Source: an uncultured Bacilli bacterium (GTDB lineage: Bacteria; Bacillota_I; Bacilli_A; RF39; UBA660). Taken from it: a stretch of 64,000 nucleotides of DNA. The stretch covers positions 1 to 64,000 of the forward strand of contig CAKOPW010000003.1 of NCBI GenBank assembly GCA_934101115.1. The letters run 5' to 3'. The notes beneath the pieces were generated by a model. It did no database searches. It was not told the DNA's origin and saw nothing but the letters and a program-made list of their open reading frames with translations. Shown piece after piece: positions 62,376 through 64,000 of this stretch (positions within the stretch are counted from its first letter, which is position 1; each line of letters begins with the position of its first letter). Both the position numbers and the translations under genes were made by a program.

Positions 62376-64000
62376 ATTTAATTTTTTTACAAATCAAGCA
62401 ACCTAATATTGCAAAAACTATAAAAGCAAAATTGAATAAAAGACTATTGTCATTTAATTCTGTTATAGGAACTTTTATTGGTTTAAACTTGTTTATTAAA
62501 GTATATTGTATATAGTCTCCATCCTTTGTTATTTCAAAAAAAACTTTTTCAGTATTTAATTCATAACCTTTTAGTGGAGAAATTTCTTGAAAATAATATC
62601 TTCCATATTCTAGTTCATATTCTAAATATCCTTCATCGTCAGTTAACCCTGAATAAATTAAGTTATCATTTAAATCATAAATACCGATTAAAACACCCTT
62701 TAAAGAATTATTATCTTCATCAATTTTATGAATCTTAATTGTAGATTTTATTTTTTCGTTAGTCATATTTGCCTTTACAATCTCACCATCTTCTGTTATT
62801 TCAAAGTAAACTTTTTCATCATTGATTTTGTATCCAGAAGCAGGATCTTTTTCAATTATATAAAATTTCCCTACAAATAAATTATCAATTATGACTTTTC
62901 CATTAACATCAGTCAATCCTGAGTATATTAATTCATCATTATAAGTATAAATTTCAATTTTTGTATTTGGAATAACTTTTCCTGTGGTTAAATCAGTCTT
63001 TGTAAATTCTAATTTACCTTTTTTCAAATAATTAAATAGTGATATATCAGCATATACTATTGAAGATTTTTCATCATCCTCTACTAGCTCTACTTCATAT
63101 TTGCTTTTATCTAAAATATACCCGTTTTGAGTTTCAGATTCCTCAACAATGTATTTCCCTAGTGGCAAAAGTTTTGTAACAGCATAACCATCTTTATTTG
63201 TAATTATTTCATCAACTACATCATTTTTAGAATAATATTTATATGTACCATCTACAGAATAAATATCTTCATTTGCTTTTATGATAAATTTTATATTTTC
63301 TAGATTCTTTTTATCATAATAAAATGAACCATTTGATAAGTTCAAATTTTGACCCGACTTATAAATTTGTATTTTACCTTGTGAATTAACTTTGAAATTT
63401 ATTTTCATAATAATAGGATCTAAATCTCCTCGTCTTATAGCATTTTGTGAATCAACAGCGTAATAAAGTTGTATTGGATTGCCATATATATTTCCCATAT
63501 TACATATATTAAAGGATACACTTCCAACATTTTCAGCTTTTATTGTTAAACTATTCGCGTCTTTATGAACACTAGCATTCTGTACATTATCAATAGAAAA
63601 ATTTTCTAATACATTTCTTTTATCAGTAATTGTTATTGTTTGATTAACGCTTATGGTATCAGGTAAATTATCAAATTGTGGTAATAACAAATGATTATCA
63701 ACTAATTTCATTATCTCTTGTTGCTCTTTTTCTAATATTGAATCATTTCTTTTCCCTTTATTAGTATCAGTGAAATAGCTTTCAATACTTGGATCCGCTA
63801 TTTTCCAAATTAACATTTGAGTTGCTGCATACCACTTTTCTGAAGTATGATCATATCCATTAAAATTATATTTATATCCATAGTAGGCTATTTTTGCTAT
63901 TTTGTCCCAACTTTCTTGAGACAATTTTAAAATTGAAGCAATATCCTCAGTTGCTACATCATAAGAATTATTTTCTTTTATTGATACAAATGGCTGAACG
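62365..64000 (-). CDS. thioester-domain adhesin with SpaA repeats, 5' end outside the window
   Basis: The frame continues without stop to base 64000. The visible part has a thioester-domain segment (ATQMLIWK, with VQPFVSIKENN at the window edge) and about four SpaA/Cna-B-type repeats. The C-terminal anchor reads VPITE with a hydrophobic tail and KKIKYEN. The last visible base is compatible with TGC, so the thioester Cys may be the next residue. The ICE1 adhesin is its nearest relative here. Confidence 0.87.
   Translation of the reverse strand, partial: VQPFVSIKENNSYDVATEDIASILKLSQESWDKIAKIAYYGYKYNFNGYDHTSEKWYAATQMLIWKIADPSIESYFTDTNKGKRNDSILEKEQQEIMKLVDNHLLLPQFDNLPDTISVNQTITITDKRNVLENFSIDNVQNASVHKDANSLTIKAENVGSVSFNICNMGNIYGNPIQLYYAVDSQNAIRRGDLDPIIMKINFKVNSQGKIQIYKSGQNLNLSNGSFYYDKKNLENIKFIIKANEDIYSVDGTYKYYSKNDVVDEIITNKDGYAVTKLLPLGKYIVEESETQNGYILDKSKYEVELVEDDEKSSIVYADISLFNYLKKGKLEFTKTDLTTGKVIPNTKIEIYTYNDELIYSGLTDVNGKVIIDNLFVGKFYIIEKDPASGYKINDEKVYFEITEDGEIVKANMTNEKIKSTIKIHKIDEDNNSLKGVLIGIYDLNDNLIYSGLTDDEGYLEYELEYGRYYFQEISPLKGYELNTEKVFFEITKDGDYIQYTLINKFKPIKVPITELNDNSLLFNFAFIVFAILGCLICKKIKYEN

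Larger units (their letters stand above)
44349..64000. mobile_element. ICE2: second conjugative element, partial
   Basis: It begins at the interrupted HGG motif of the amidase and runs past the window. It has its own serine recombinase at the end, VirD4, MobL-like relaxase, VirB4, Mbov_0395/0396-like channel proteins, an M23 peptidase and a surface-fibre locus. Its gene order and protein families differ from ICE1. The exact boundary (about 44344-44352) is estimated from loss of the amidase consensus, since the other end is not seen. Confidence 0.8.

Noticed and set aside
1..64000. Mollicute-type code (TGA as Trp)
   Set aside because: Genes end at TGA (for example the MobC-like gene) and use TGG for Trp, so the standard code applies.
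1..64000. CRISPR array, rRNA, tRNA or insertion-sequence transposase
   Set aside because: No spaced short repeats, no rRNA or cloverleaf-like sequence and no complete transposase was seen. The HTH-type gene at 50827 lacks a catalytic domain.

Overview
The window is very A+T-rich DNA using the standard bacterial code (TGA is a stop, TGG is Trp). It looks like a low-GC Gram-positive of the Bacillota, probably gut-associated. No rRNA, tRNA or CRISPR array is visible. Almost everything belongs to two integrative conjugative elements (ICEs) that interrupt one chromosomal gene, an N-acetylmuramoyl-L-alanine amidase with LysM repeats. Its 3' part lies at 2186-2948 and its middle part at 44115 to about 44348. 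The 5' part must lie beyond base 64000.

1-2948: flanking DNA on the minus strand. It holds an unknown 110-aa gene, a BRO-N protein, an AbiEi-type antitoxin without its toxin, and the amidase 3' fragment. Near-identical terminator hairpins bracket the three accessory genes.

ICE1 (2942-44121, about 41.2 kb) is bounded by a 7-bp repeat ACCTCCT and imperfect inverted-repeat arms. From its left end it carries a large serine recombinase, a MazF-like toxin, a probable structured RNA, a sigma factor behind a hairpin-rich leader, an invertible type I restriction-modification locus (five target-recognition segments, hsdR, a tyrosine recombinase, hsdM, a Xre regulator), and transfer genes (C39-like hydrolase, VirB4, PrgI, ArdC). 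A redox/ADP-ribosylation cargo follows (class M sirtuin, macrodomain, HxlR regulator, MBL-like protein, YjbR, nitroreductase). Next come TrbL, a Maff2-like protein, VirD4, PcfB, a relaxase with an apparent ATA start, MobC, DUF3789, SSB, a sortase, a thioester adhesin, replication/partition genes (HTH initiator-like, ParB, ParA), a metallophosphoesterase and a HipA-like kinase.

ICE2 (about 44349 to beyond 64000) is a different ICE family. It has a serine recombinase, VirD4, a MobL-like relaxase, an RHH protein that again seems to start at ATA, an oriT-like block, an M23 peptidase, VirB4, Mbov_0395/0396-like membrane proteins, OB-fold proteins, and a surface-fibre locus (InlB-repeat protein, SipW, BsaA-like protein, sortase, thioester adhesin cut by the window end).

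The strongest points are the two ICEs disrupting one amidase gene at two catalytic-motif codons, and the invertible hsd locus, where one flip would rebuild hsdM-hsdS-hsdR as a single transcription unit. Others are the HxlR-type operators in front of the sirtuin/macrodomain cargo, the two apparent ATA starts, and adhesin/sortase pairs that both depart from the usual sorting motifs.
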